A stretch of 36,198 nucleotides of DNA from NCBI GenBank assembly GCA_003164915.1, contig PLRT01000146.1:1-36198 (forward strand), given 5' to 3'. Positions 10,053 through 19,172 of the stretch are shown in pieces; the first letter of the stretch is position 1, and every line of letters starts with the position of its first letter. The position numbers were made by a program, and so were the translations under genes. This DNA is from Hyphomicrobiales bacterium (GTDB lineage: Bacteria > Pseudomonadota > Alphaproteobacteria > Rhizobiales > Beijerinckiaceae). A model generated the notes under the pieces. The model was given only the letters and a program-made list of their open reading frames with translations, made no database searches and was not told where the DNA came from.

Positions 10053-10544
10053 TCAGGCTTCCATCTCGAAGCCGACTCCGATCGCTCCGCCCGTCTCCTG
10101 TTGCGGCAAGACGCGGACGCGAAAACGCCGCTCAGGATATTGCGCGCGCAGCCGAGCGTCCCAGGCCTCGACCAGGAGTCCCGCCAGCACGGTGATTTCG
10201 GCCTCGGCGCCGAAGTCCTGGCCCACAAGATAGGGAACCTCGAGCCAGTTGCAGCTGTCGACGAAGACTTTGAGCGCCTCCGCCGACTCGCGCCTGCGCA
10301 AACGCACCAGCTCGGCCAGCCCGGCGCGACCATCCTGCGGCTGGACGCCGAGTTCCTCGAAGAACACCTCTCCTTCGACTTCGACGAATTGAGGCAGGAA
10401 GATCGCTGCGTAGAGCAGCGCCGACGGCACGCTGCCGCGTTCATAGAGAAAGTCCGCAGCGTTCCAGCGCTCCGAGCCGGCGCTGACGTATCGCTCGCGC
10501 AAGACCTTCAACAGGGCGGACCGGTCGGCCGTCGCGCGCGCCAT
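10053..10544 (-). CDS. Unrecognised 163-aa protein
   Basis: I do not recognise this family. Start ATG 10544 (MARATADRSALLKVLRER) is preceded by GGGGAGAAG, a good Shine-Dalgarno; the track start at 10622 would run into holC. The protein is soluble, of mixed helix/strand character and rich in Glu, Ala and Leu, with one Cys (SCNWLEVPY) and no signal or membrane segment. The middle reads LPQFVEVEGEVFFEELG and the end RFRVRVLPQQETGGAIGVGFE, suggesting beta strands at the C-terminus. It sits 59 nt after holC and 85 nt before the transglutaminase-like gene on the same strand, so it may belong to the pepA-holC operon or to the transglutaminase. Confidence 0.75.
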   Translation of the reverse strand: MARATADRSALLKVLRERYVSAGSERWNAADFLYERGSVPSALLYAAIFLPQFVEVEGEVFFEELGVQPQDGRAGLAELVRLRRRESAEALKVFVDSCNWLEVPYLVGQDFGAEAEITVLAGLLVEAWDARLRAQYPERRFRVRVLPQQETGGAIGVGFEMEA

Positions 10545-10603
10545 TGACGCTTCTCCCCGTGATCGCCCGGGTGGGCCGACCTGAAGCGCCGCAGCCGGCG
10601 ACC

Positions 10604-11059
10604 TTACCGCGCGCGCGCCCAACCGCCGTCGTCGCTCTCACGCCAGTAGCTCGGCGCGACGCCCGCCGCTTTGAGCCCGGTCCATTCACGCCGCGCCTCG
10701 GCGAGCGCCTCCTCGTCGCGGCCGTCGAACAGCAGCGCGATGCGCTCGTAGCCGGCTTCGACGAACGCGGCGGCGGGAACGCCGGAAAGCAGCATGCGCA
10801 ACTGCGCGCCGTTGGGATTGTCGTCGCGCGCCGTCAGATAGATCGGCTGCGCCTCCGGCTCGCCGTCCCGCGCCGTCCCGTGCGGCAGGAAGCTCTCGTC
10901 GGAATAGGTCCACAGCCGCTCGTTGAGCGCCTCGACCCGCTCCTCGGTCGCCGCCTGAACGACGACGCGCCGGCCGGCGGCGAGCGCCTCCGCGACGAGG
11001 TCGGGCAAGGCCTGGTCGATTCGCCGCCGCTCGAGATGGAGAAAGCGGAATTCGCTCAT
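10604..11059 (-). CDS. holC: DNA polymerase III subunit chi
   Basis: This 151-aa protein has the usual HolC length and pattern: N-terminal EFRFLHLER, the segment AAGRRVVVQAATEERVEALNERLWTYSDESFLPHG, and QPIYLTARDDNPNGAQLRML. Chi links the clamp loader to single-stranded DNA-binding protein at the replication fork. The gene lies in the pepA neighbourhood, the classical bacterial context of holC, but here a secreted-protein gene separates the two. It starts 10 nt after the end of that gene. Confidence 0.92.
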   Translation of the reverse strand: MSEFRFLHLERRRIDQALPDLVAEALAAGRRVVVQAATEERVEALNERLWTYSDESFLPHGTARDGEPEAQPIYLTARDDNPNGAQLRMLLSGVPAAAFVEAGYERIALLFDGRDEEALAEARREWTGLKAAGVAPSYWRESDDGGWARAR

Positions 11060-11069
11060 CCGCGCTCCC

Positions 11070-11606
11070 CTATTCCTGTTCGGCGCCGATGAGAATGAAA
11101 GCGGTGTCGGTGTCGGTGACGATCAGGCCGAGGCTGACGCCGCCCGGCTCGTGCTCCTCGGTCTTGCCCGAGATATAGACGTCGCCGCGCTCGCGCGACG
11201 CCTTGAGATACTCTCGCGCGTCCGCCGCCATCGCGCGCACTGCGCTCTTTGCCTTGCCGGCTTCCCAGCCGAGCGCGGCGCGCAAGACTGCCGCCTGGAA
11301 CGCCTCGAACTGGCTGGCGGAGCGCGCGCTCGCTGGCATCGCCATGCGCGCCTCGAAGCGCAGCAGACGGCCGGCGCGACAGCTCATGTCGCCGTCGGTC
11401 TCCGACTTGGTGGTGATGTCGAAGACGTCGGTGTCGGAACGCGCGCGCGACACCACCAGGGCGTGGGTGAAATCGACGCCGAGGTCGCCCGCCCCGGCGC
11501 GCAGCTTGTCGATGAACGCGTCGCAGCCGATGTCGGCGGCGCCGGCCGGCGCCGAGACGAGGCCGAGACCGACCGCGACCAGCGCGCTTGCCAAACTCGC
11601 CCGCAT
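11070..11606 (-). CDS. Secreted/periplasmic protein of unknown function
   Basis: This 178-aa protein has a good Sec signal peptide (MRASLASALVAVGLGL, predicted cut after PAGA near residue 23). Start ATG 11606 has GGAGG upstream; the track start at 11894 is within the pepA reading region and looks artefactual. The mature protein has two Cys (IGCDAF and DMSCRAG) that could form a disulphide, no membrane segment and no catalytic motif I recognise. The C-terminus ends in two hydrophobic strands (GVSLGLIVTDTDTAFILIGAEQE). It lies 26 nt after pepA and 10 nt before holC, so it is probably co-transcribed with both. Confidence 0.8.
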   Translation of the reverse strand: MRASLASALVAVGLGLVSAPAGAADIGCDAFIDKLRAGAGDLGVDFTHALVVSRARSDTDVFDITTKSETDGDMSCRAGRLLRFEARMAMPASARSASQFEAFQAAVLRAALGWEAGKAKSAVRAMAADAREYLKASRERGDVYISGKTEEHEPGGVSLGLIVTDTDTAFILIGAEQE

Positions 11607-11632
11607 CGAATCGCCTCCGCCGCCGGTGGACC

Positions 11633-13132
11633 TCAGCCCTCGTAGTACTCCGCGACGAGTCGATCCAGCAGTCTGACGCCCCAACCGGAGCCCCACGATT
11701 GATTGATGTCGTTGGCGGGCGAGCTCATCCCCGTGCCGGCGATGTCGAGGTGCGCCCACGCCGTGTCGCCGACGAAACGCTTGAGGAACTGGGCCGCGGT
11801 GATCGAGCCGGCGTTGCGGCCGCCAGTGTTCTTCATGTCGGCGAATTTCGAATCGATCAGCTTGTCGTACGCCGCCCCGAGCGGCATGCGCCACACCGCC
11901 TCGCCAGTCGCCGCTCCCGCTGCGGAAAGGCGGGCCGCGAGCTCATCGTCGTTGGAGAACAGGCCGGCGTGCTCCTGGCCCAGCGCGACCAGGATCGCGC
12001 CGGTCAGCGTCGCCAGATCGATCATGAAGCGCGGCTTGAACTTTTCACGGGCGTAGGTCAGCGCGTCGGCGAGCACCAGGCGGCCTTCCGCGTCGGTGTT
12101 GATGATCTCGATCGTCTGGCCGGACATCGAGGTGAGGATGTCGCTTGGCCGGATCGCGCCGCCGCCCGGCATGTTCTCGACCAGGCCGATCACGCCGACC
12201 GCGTCCACCTTGGCCTTGCGCGCGGCGAGCGTGCGCATCAGCCCGACGACGCACGCTGCGCCCGCCATGTCGCCCTTCATGTCCTCCATGCTCGCCGCGG
12301 GCTTGATCGAGATGCCGCCCGAATCGAAGCAGACGCCCTTGCCGACGAAGGCGAGCGGCTTCATCTTGCGGCTGTGGGCGCCGCGCCAGCGCATGACGAC
12401 GAGACGGCTGGCGCGCTTCGAGCCCTGACCGACGCCGAGCAGCGCGTTCATGCCGAGCTTGTCCATCGCCTTCTCGTCGAGGATCTCGACCTCGACGTCG
12501 TGCGCCTTCAGCGCCGCCGCGCGTTCGGCGAAGGATTCCGGGTAGAGGACGTTGGGCGGCTCATTGACGAGGGTGCGCGCGAGCTCGACGCCGTCGGCGA
12601 CCGCCATGCGCGGTGCGGCGGCGGCGCGAACCGCCGCGGCCGCGTCAGTTTCGATCGTCACCGCCGGCGCGGAATCGTCTGCGTCGTCGCCGCTATCCTT
12701 CTTGGTCTTGTAATGATCGAAGCGGTAGGCGCGCAGGCGCAGACCGAGCGCGAACTCGGCTGCTTGCGCCGGCTCCCATTCGCCCTCCGGAGCGACGAAC
12801 GCCACGGCGACCTTCTTCGCCGCGCCGAGCTTGCCGAAGACGTAGCCGCCCAGATTGACGAAATCGACCGGCTTGCCGTCCTTGCCGGGCGCGACGCCGA
12901 CGACCAGCAGACGCACGCCGTCGAGCCCCGGCGCCTCGACAATGTCCATCGCCGTCGAGGACTTACCGCGGAAGCGGACCGCCCTGGCCGCCGAATCGAG
13001 GCGCTGAGCCGCGGCGCCGATCAGCGCCGCGACCCGCGCGGCCGGCTCGAGATCCGCTCCGACGAAGACGACGTAGGTTCCGCCCTTGGGGGCGGCGAGC
13101 GGGCCAAAGGCGATCTTGACGAATTCGGACAT
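11633..13132 (-). CDS. pepA: Leucyl aminopeptidase (M17 family)
   Basis: This 499-aa cytoplasmic metallopeptidase removes N-terminal residues, with a preference for Leu in the family. The catalytic domain carries the two-metal residues: Lys265 and Asp270 in [11 protein letters not shown], Lys277 (ISIKPA), Asp288 (MKGDMAG), and Asp347/Glu349/Arg351 in the signature NTDAEGRL. The N-terminal M17 domain is present, and the linker contains a highly acidic/basic stretch ([12 protein letters not shown]). ATG 13132 has GAGGAG a few nt upstream. It is divergent from lptF, a common alphaproteobacterial arrangement. In E. coli PepA also binds DNA; nothing in this sequence shows that. Confidence 0.97.
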   Translation of the reverse strand: MSEFVKIAFGPLAAPKGGTYVVFVGADLEPAARVAALIGAAAQRLDSAARAVRFRGKSSTAMDIVEAPGLDGVRLLVVGVAPGKDGKPVDFVNLGGYVFGKLGAAKKVAVAFVAPEGEWEPAQAAEFALGLRLRAYRFDHYKTKKDSGDDADDSAPAVTIETDAAAAVRAAAAPRMAVADGVELARTLVNEPPNVLYPESFAERAAALKAHDVEVEILDEKAMDKLGMNALLGVGQGSKRASRLVVMRWRGAHSRKMKPLAFVGKGVCFDSGGISIKPAASMEDMKGDMAGAACVVGLMRTLAARKAKVDAVGVIGLVENMPGGGAIRPSDILTSMSGQTIEIINTDAEGRLVLADALTYAREKFKPRFMIDLATLTGAILVALGQEHAGLFSNDDELAARLSAAGAATGEAVWRMPLGAAYDKLIDSKFADMKNTGGRNAGSITAAQFLKRFVGDTAWAHLDIAGTGMSSPANDINQSWGSGWGVRLLDRLVAEYYEG

Positions 13133-13329
13133 GCTGCTCCTCGGTCTCGGCGGCGCCGGCGGAAGCAGTCATCGTGGGGTTTCGCGCCCGCGTCAACACG
13201 GCCTGGGCCGCGCACCGTTCTCCGGCCGCTCGCGCGCCTTGCCAGACGCGACCGGGCGCGCTAGCGCTGCCGAGGCAAGCGGCCGGGCCGCGCCTTTGGC
13301 CGATCGGCCCGCGGGAATTCGACCGACGG

Positions 13330-14460
13330 ATGTTGCGAATCGAACGATACGTCTTCCGCACCGCCGCTTACGCGTTCCTGGCGGGGCTGGCGGCGCTGAC
13401 CGGGATCGTTTGGGTCACCCAGGCGCTGCGCCAGATCGATCTGCTCACCAACAAGGGGCAGTCGCTGCTGGTGTTCCTCGGCCTCACCGGGCTGACGACC
13501 CCCTCGCTGGTGGCGATCATCGCGCCAGTAGCGCTGTTCGTCGGCGTGCTCTACTGCCTCAACCAGCTCAACGGCGACAGCGAACTCGTCGTGATGAGCG
13601 CAGCGGGCGTCTCGCCAGCCCGGCTGCTACGGCCCTTCCTTCTGTTGTCCGCCATGGTGTTCGCGCTGGTGGCGACGCTCTCTGTCGAAGTGATGCCGTG
13701 GAGCTTCGACGCGATCGAAACCCTTTCGGCGTTCGTGCGCGCCGATTTCATCGCCAATTTCGCGCGGGCGGGCGCCTTCAACGAGCTGACCTCGGGTTTC
13801 ATCTTCCATTTTCGCGAGCGCGGCCCCGACGGTTCGCTGCGCGGCGTGTTCATGCAGGACCGCCGCGATCCCGCCCACATCACCACCTACATTTCCGAGA
13901 TCGGCAAGACCGTCACCCGGGACGGCCAGACCTATCTCGTGCTGTCGAAGGGAACCTACCAGCGTCCCGAGCAGTCCGGCGATTCGGCGATCGTCACCTT
14001 CGACGACTACGCGATCGACCTGTCGCAGTTCATGCACAATGGCGACGCCGTCAAGCGGCCGCGCGAGCTCTCTACCGCGGAACTCCTGAAGATCGACAAG
14101 AGCAGCGACGAGCAGGACAAACGGATGGCGGGGCGGTTCCGTGGCGAGCTGACCGATCGCTTGGCCAGCCCGTTCTACGCCTTCGCCGCCGGACTGATCG
14201 GCTTCGCGGCGCTCGGCGAAGCGCGGACGACCCGCCAGGGCCGCGGCGTCGCGATCGCGACCGCCGTGCTGGCGTTCGTCGCGCTGCGAATGCTCGGCGT
14301 CGCCGTCACTTCGCTCGCGGTGAGCGACCCGCGCGCGGCGATCGCCGCCTGGGCGCTGCCGATCGGCGCGAGCGCCCTCTGTCTCGATTCGATCTGCGGC
14401 GGACCGGTGAAGCGCGCGTTCACCCTCTGGCGTCAACGCATTGCGGCGAGGCGATCATGA
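13330..14460 (+). CDS. lptF: LPS export ABC transporter permease LptF
   Basis: This 376-aa inner-membrane protein belongs to the YjgP/YjgQ family. Start ATG 13330 gives MLRIERYVFRTAAYAFLAG, matching the family N-terminus; the track start at 13174 adds 52 residues of Arg/Pro-rich shadow. TM helices 1-3 include TGIVWVTQALRQIDLLTNKGQSLLVF and LNQLNGDSELVVMSAAGVSP, both hallmarks of LptF. A periplasmic beta-jellyroll domain (about 130-270) is followed by three more helices. LptF and LptG form the membrane dimer that, driven by LptB2, extracts LPS. The stop overlaps lptG by ATGA. No clear Shine-Dalgarno is seen. Confidence 0.95.
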   Translation: MLRIERYVFRTAAYAFLAGLAALTGIVWVTQALRQIDLLTNKGQSLLVFLGLTGLTTPSLVAIIAPVALFVGVLYCLNQLNGDSELVVMSAAGVSPARLLRPFLLLSAMVFALVATLSVEVMPWSFDAIETLSAFVRADFIANFARAGAFNELTSGFIFHFRERGPDGSLRGVFMQDRRDPAHITTYISEIGKTVTRDGQTYLVLSKGTYQRPEQSGDSAIVTFDDYAIDLSQFMHNGDAVKRPRELSTAELLKIDKSSDEQDKRMAGRFRGELTDRLASPFYAFAAGLIGFAALGEARTTRQGRGVAIATAVLAFVALRMLGVAVTSLAVSDPRAAIAAWALPIGASALCLDSICGGPVKRAFTLWRQRIAARRS

Positions 14461-15539
14461 TCGCCGGCACGCTCGGGCGCTATTTCGCCTGGCGCTTCTT
14501 CAAGACGATCGCGGGCGTGTTCGCGGGCGTGTTCCTGCTGATCTATGCGATCGACGTCGTTGAGACGCTGCGGCGCGCGGGCGAGACGCCCGGCGCAGTC
14601 GCGCCGCTGATGGCGTGGCTGTCGCTGCTGCACACGCCGATCGTCGCCGAGCAGGCGCTGCCTTTCGCTGTGCTGTTCGGCGCGATGATCGCCTTCCTCA
14701 ACCTGTCGCGCCGGCTCGAACTGGTGGTGGCGCGGTCGGCGGGCGTGTCGGTGTGGCAATTCCTCGCTCCGCCGGTCTTCGTCGCGGCGGCGATCGGCGT
14801 CGCCGTCACTTGCATGTACAATCCGGTGTCGACGACGATGAAGCGCCAGGCCGACCGCATCGAGGCCAAGCTGTTCGTCGGCGCGGCGGCCAGCCCCAAA
14901 GCCGGCGTCTGGCTCCGCCAGAAGAGCGTCGACGGAGAATCCGTGCTGCACGCCGACGGACGCGACGAGCGCGCGGCGACCTTGGTCCACGTCCAGGTCT
15001 TCAGCTTCGATCGCGACGGCGCTTTCGCCGAGCGCATCGACGCCGACACCGGTTCGCTCGAGGACGGCTACTGGCGCCTGACCGACGCCAAAGTCGTGAC
15101 GCCGGGGTTCGACACCCTGTCGACCGGAACCTATCTGCTCGCCACCACCCTCACCCGCGCCGACATCGCCCAGGCCTTCGTGGCGCCGGAAACCGTGTCG
15201 TTCTGGGAGCTGCCGCAACTGGCCGAACAGATGCGCCGCGCGGGCCTCGATCCGGCGGGCTATCGGCTGAGATATCAAGAGCTTCTTGCGCAGCCGCTGA
15301 TGCTGGTGGCGATGGTCGTCGTGGCCGCTTGCTTTTCATTAAGATTTTTCCGAATGGGCGGCGTGCAAAAGATGGTTTCTGGTGGCGTTGCGGCCGGCTT
15401 CGTGCTTTATGTTGCGACCAAATTGGTCAACGATTTGGGCGCGGCCGGAATGTTCAGCGCGGCCGTCGCGGGGTGGTCGCCGGCCGTCGTCGGCTGCTTG
15501 TTTGGGGTTTACGTGCTTCTGCACCAGGAGGACGGTTGA
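14457..15539 (+). CDS. lptG: LPS export ABC transporter permease LptG
   Basis: This 360-aa partner of LptF has the same fold: three N-terminal helices including LLIYAIDVVETLRR and LSRRLELVVARSAGVSVWQF, a periplasmic jellyroll, and three C-terminal helices with the typical ACFSLRFFRMGGVQKMVSGG. It begins at ATG 14457, overlapping the lptF stop by 4 nt, and ends at a TGATG junction that also starts lptD. The three genes should therefore be translationally coupled. The track shows it only as the 3' part of a longer open frame (13086-15539), whose upstream part is antisense to or shifted within other genes. Confidence 0.95.
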   Translation: MIAGTLGRYFAWRFFKTIAGVFAGVFLLIYAIDVVETLRRAGETPGAVAPLMAWLSLLHTPIVAEQALPFAVLFGAMIAFLNLSRRLELVVARSAGVSVWQFLAPPVFVAAAIGVAVTCMYNPVSTTMKRQADRIEAKLFVGAAASPKAGVWLRQKSVDGESVLHADGRDERAATLVHVQVFSFDRDGAFAERIDADTGSLEDGYWRLTDAKVVTPGFDTLSTGTYLLATTLTRADIAQAFVAPETVSFWELPQLAEQMRRAGLDPAGYRLRYQELLAQPLMLVAMVVVAACFSLRFFRMGGVQKMVSGGVAAGFVLYVATKLVNDLGAAGMFSAAVAGWSPAVVGCLFGVYVLLHQEDG

Positions 15540-18133
15540 TGGGCCGGTCCGTCAGCCCGGCCGACGCTGGCGGGCGCCGCCGCGGCGGCGCGCTGGCGCG
15601 CCTCGCGTTGGGGCTGGCCCTGGTCCTCGCGGCGGGAGCCGCCTGCGCCCAGTCGGCGGCGACTCAGGGGGCGGCGGCGCGCAACCCGGACAAGCTGGTG
15701 CTCGAAGCCAACGAGCTCGTCTACGACAAGGACCACAACACGGTCTCTGCGGTCGGCGGCGTCGAGCTCTATTACAAACATCGCGTCCTACAGGCGGACC
15801 GGGTCGTCTACAACCGCGTGACCAAGCGCCTCTTCGCCGAGGGCCACGCCAAACTGACCGACGAAAAGGGCAACGTCACCTACGCCAAGCAATTCGATCT
15901 CACCGACGATTTCGCCGCCGGCTTCGCCGAAGGCGTCGAATCGGTGGGGGTCGATCGCACCCGCTTCACTTCGCCACGGGTCGAACGCTCGGCCGGTTCG
16001 GTGACGGTGTTCAATCACGGCGTCTACACCGCCTGCGAGCCGTGCAAGCTCCACCCCGAGCGGCCGCCGCTGTGGCAGATCCGCGCCGCGAAGATCATCG
16101 AGAACCAACAGACCCACGTCGTCTATTACGAGGATGCGTGGCTCGAAGTCGCCGGCGTGCCGGTCGCCTACATCCCCTATTTCTCCGCTCCCGATCCGAC
16201 CGTCACCCGCCAGAGCGGCCTGCTCGCGCCGAGCTTCATGCGATCGAGCTACCTCGGGGTCGGCGTCGGCATACCGTACTTCCTCGATCTTGCGCCAAGC
16301 TACGATCTGACGCTGACCCCGACCTATTTCACCTCGCAGGGCCCGTTCCTCGACGCCGAATGGCGTCAGCGGCTCGACAACGGTCAGTACAATGTCCGTG
16401 TCACCGGAGTCTTCCAGGAAGATCCGGCGCTGTTTCCCGTCTATCCGTACGACTCGGGCGACCGCCGCTATCGCGGCTCGCTGGAGTCGCAGGGCGAGTT
16501 CTTCATCAACGACAAATGGAAGTGGGGTTGGGACATTACCGCGATGTCCGACCCGTTCTACCTCAACGACTACAAGATCAAGTACGTCGACCCAGGCCGC
16601 TACTACCTGCAGGATGTCGTTTCCTCAGTCTATCTGCGCGGCCAGGCCGACCGCGGCTTCTTCGATCTCAGCGCCTATCGCTTCGAGAGCACGACCGCGT
16701 CGGCCGAGCAGACCCAGCAGCCGGTCGCCGCGGTCCTCGACTACAACAAGACGATCGCAGTTTCGCCTGAGGCGACCGGCGGGCTCGGCGGCGAGATCAA
16801 GATCGACCTCAACGCCGCCAACGTCGCGCGCCAGGAGGCCGCCTACCAGTCGTCGATGGCCGACACGCTCGACGAGACGTACCACCTGTATGATGTGTGC
16901 GAGACCATTGCCGGCAGTAGCGTCGCCGGGGGTTACCGCACCGGCGGCGCAACCACTCAGGGCTCCTATTCGCCTGGCAACGATTGTTTGCTGCGGGGCA
17001 TCGCCGGCGATTATGCGCGCGTGTCGGAACAAGTCTCGTGGCAGCGCAAGTTCATCGACCCGCTCGGCGAGAGCTGGACGCCGTTCGTCTTCGCGCGGGT
17101 CGACGGCGAGATGACGGCGCTCAATACCGCCGGCGTCTACAGTTACGGCCCTGGCGGCAGCTCCGTTTACAACTCGGGCCAGACCAGCTATTTCGGCGGC
17201 GAACAGAGCGGCTCCAACTCGCGCGCGATGCCTGGGGTGGGGCTCGAATATCGTTACCCGCTGGTGTCCTACTCGGCCTTCGGCCAGCAGGTGCTCGAAC
17301 CGATCGCCCAGCTGATCGTGCGCCCCGACGAAGTGATCCCCAAGCTGCAGCCGAACGAGGACGCCCAGAGCCTGGTGTTCGACGAGACCAACCTGTTCGC
17401 CTGGGACAAGTACTCCGGCTACGACCGCATCGAGGGCGGCACGCGCCTCAACTACGGCCTGCAGTACACCGCCAATTTCGCCAACGGCGGCCACGCCAAC
17501 ATCGTCGGCGGCGAGTCGATCCAGCTCGCCGGGCAGAACTCCTACGCGATGCCCGACGCCGCCAACACCGGCCTCGAGTCCGGCCTCGACAAGAAGTACT
17601 CGAACTACGTCCTCGGCGAGACGATCGCGCCGTTCTCGTCGAATTTTTCGCTGACCAGCAAACAGCAGTTCGACAGCGACGACTTCGCTCTCAAGCGCCT
17701 CGACGTGATCGCCAACGCGTCCTTCGGCGGCTTCACCACCGGCATCGATTACGGTCGCTACGACGCGCAGCCCGATCTCGGCTACATCTTCAATCGCGAA
17801 GGCCTGCTGACCAACGCGTCCTACAAACTCGACAAGACCTGGACCGTCGACGGTTCCGTGCTGTTCGACCTGTCGCGTCACTATTACGACCAGACGACCC
17901 AGACGACGCCGCGCTTCTACGCGCCGACCTACGCAGTCGGGCTCACCTACGGCGACACCTGCACGACCCTGAAGGTGCGCTACTCGTCGACGAACAGCGA
18001 TCCGATCTACCCCAGTACGTCCGCCGTTCACGATCAGACTTTGCTCGTTCAGCTCACCTTGCGCACGCTGGGAGATGTCGGCGGCGCGATCGGGTTGCAT
18101 GGTTCCGGCGACGCCCCCAACAATCAGCAATAG
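15539..18133 (+). CDS. lptD: LPS-assembly outer-membrane protein LptD
   Basis: This 864-aa protein starts at ATG 15539 (TGATG overlap with lptG, AGGAGGA upstream). It has an Arg-rich n-region and signal peptide cleaved near ACAQS (about residue 37). Next comes the OstA/LptA-like jellyroll (about 50-180: LVLEANELVYDKDHNTV, AEGHAKLTDEKGNVTYA), then the large beta-barrel domain. The alphaproteobacterial hallmark TACEPCKLHPERPPLWQIRA bridges the domains and supplies a Cys pair. LptD, with the lipoprotein LptE, inserts LPS into the outer leaflet. The barrel ends at LGDVGGAIGLHGSG and a short polar tail rather than in the aromatic residue typical of outer-membrane proteins. The track entry begins 308 codons too early, inside lptG. 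Confidence 0.95.
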   Translation: MGRSVSPADAGGRRRGGALARLALGLALVLAAGAACAQSAATQGAAARNPDKLVLEANELVYDKDHNTVSAVGGVELYYKHRVLQADRVVYNRVTKRLFAEGHAKLTDEKGNVTYAKQFDLTDDFAAGFAEGVESVGVDRTRFTSPRVERSAGSVTVFNHGVYTACEPCKLHPERPPLWQIRAAKIIENQQTHVVYYEDAWLEVAGVPVAYIPYFSAPDPTVTRQSGLLAPSFMRSSYLGVGVGIPYFLDLAPSYDLTLTPTYFTSQGPFLDAEWRQRLDNGQYNVRVTGVFQEDPALFPVYPYDSGDRRYRGSLESQGEFFINDKWKWGWDITAMSDPFYLNDYKIKYVDPGRYYLQDVVSSVYLRGQADRGFFDLSAYRFESTTASAEQTQQPVAAVLDYNKTIAVSPEATGGLGGEIKIDLNAANVARQEAAYQSSMADTLDETYHLYDVCETIAGSSVAGGYRTGGATTQGSYSPGNDCLLRGIAGDYARVSEQVSWQRKFIDPLGESWTPFVFARVDGEMTALNTAGVYSYGPGGSSVYNSGQTSYFGGEQSGSNSRAMPGVGLEYRYPLVSYSAFGQQVLEPIAQLIVRPDEVIPKLQPNEDAQSLVFDETNLFAWDKYSGYDRIEGGTRLNYGLQYTANFANGGHANIVGGESIQLAGQNSYAMPDAANTGLESGLDKKYSNYVLGETIAPFSSNFSLTSKQQFDSDDFALKRLDVIANASFGGFTTGIDYGRYDAQPDLGYIFNREGLLTNASYKLDKTWTVDGSVLFDLSRHYYDQTTQTTPRFYAPTYAVGLTYGDTCTTLKVRYSSTNSDPIYPSTSAVHDQTLLVQLTLRTLGDVGGAIGLHGSGDAPNNQQ

Positions 18134-18164
18134 GCCGGCGTCCATCCATTCCCGCGGGGCCGCG

Positions 18165-19172
18165 ATGATCGACAGCCCACAGCGCTCGCCGCTCGCCGTG
18201 ACGATGGGCGATCCTGCCGGCGTCGGCCCCGAGCTCGTGTTGCGCGCCTGGCTGGCGCGCAGTTCCGCGTCACCGGCCTTCTTCGTTCTCGCCGACCCCG
18301 CCGCGCTCGCCGGTCTCGCACGCCGGCTCGATCTCGCCGTTCCGCTCGCCGAGGCCACGCCCGCGGAAGCCGCGGCGGCGTTCCCGCGCGCGTTGCCGGT
18401 CGCGCCGCTCGCCGCGCGAGCTGACGCGGCGCCCGGCGCGCCCAGTCCCGCCTTCGCCGCAGCGACGATCGAGTCGATCGAACGCGCGGTCGGCTATGTG
18501 AAGTCGGGCGCGGCGCGCGCTGTCGTCACCAATCCGATCGCCAAGGCGACGCTCTACGCCGCCGGCTTCAAGTTTCCCGGCCACACCGAATTCCTCGGCG
18601 CGTTGGCCAAACGCGACTGGGGCGGCGCGGCGCAGCCGGTGATGATGATCTGGTCGGAAGCGCTCGCGGTCGTGCCGATCACCATCCATGTCGCGCTCGA
18701 CGACGTCCCGCGGATGCTGACCCGCGACCTCATCGTCTCGACGGCGCGGATCGTCGCCGCCGACATGAACAGCCGCTTCGGCGTCGCGCGGCCGCGGCTC
18801 GCCTTCGCCGGCCTGAATCCGCACGCCGGCGAGGGCGGCGCGATGGGCCGCGAGGAGATCGATACAATCGCTCCGGCGATCGAAGCGCTGCGCGGCGAAG
18901 GCCTCGACGTCGTCGGCCCGCTGCCCGCCGACACGATGTTCCACGCTGCGGCGCGCGCGCGCTACGACGTCGCGCTGACCATGTATCACGACCAGGGCCT
19001 GATCCCGGCCAAGACGCTCGCCTTCGACAGCGGCGTCAACGTCACCCTCGGTCTGCCGTTCGTCCGCACCTCGCCCGATCACGGTACGGCGTTCGACATC
19101 GCAGGCCAAGGCGTCGCCAGCCCGACGAGCCTGATCGCCGCGCTGAGGCTCGCCGCGCGTCTCGCGCCATGA
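18165..19172 (+). CDS. pdxA: 4-hydroxythreonine-4-phosphate dehydrogenase
   Basis: This 335-aa enzyme catalyses the NAD-dependent oxidation of 4-phosphohydroxy-threonine in the DXP-dependent pathway to pyridoxal phosphate. Family motifs are clear: N-terminal [49 protein letters not shown], and [15 protein letters not shown] near the metal-binding His residues, followed by [17 protein letters not shown]. Start ATG 18165 is preferred over the track start (18075), which lies inside lptD. It begins only 31 nt after lptD, leaving no room for the surA gene commonly found between them. The stop overlaps rsmA by ATGA. Confidence 0.96.
   Translation: MIDSPQRSPLAVTMGDPAGVGPELVLRAWLARSSASPAFFVLADPAALAGLARRLDLAVPLAEATPAEAAAAFPRALPVAPLAARADAAPGAPSPAFAAATIESIERAVGYVKSGAARAVVTNPIAKATLYAAGFKFPGHTEFLGALAKRDWGGAAQPVMMIWSEALAVVPITIHVALDDVPRMLTRDLIVSTARIVAADMNSRFGVARPRLAFAGLNPHAGEGGAMGREEIDTIAPAIEALRGEGLDVVGPLPADTMFHAAARARYDVALTMYHDQGLIPAKTLAFDSGVNVTLGLPFVRTSPDHGTAFDIAGQGVASPTSLIAALRLAARLAP

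Noticed and set aside
11588-13264. 558-aa open frame antisense to pepA
   Set aside because: Arg/His/Asp-rich with no motif, opposite an intact M17 peptidase.
14615-15538. 308-codon N-terminal extension of lptD
   Set aside because: It overlaps lptG in another frame and is Arg-rich. The signal peptide and Shine-Dalgarno place the start at 15539.
16625-18358. 577-aa open frame antisense to lptD
   Set aside because: Shadow of lptD. It ends inside pdxA on the other strand and has no recognisable domain.
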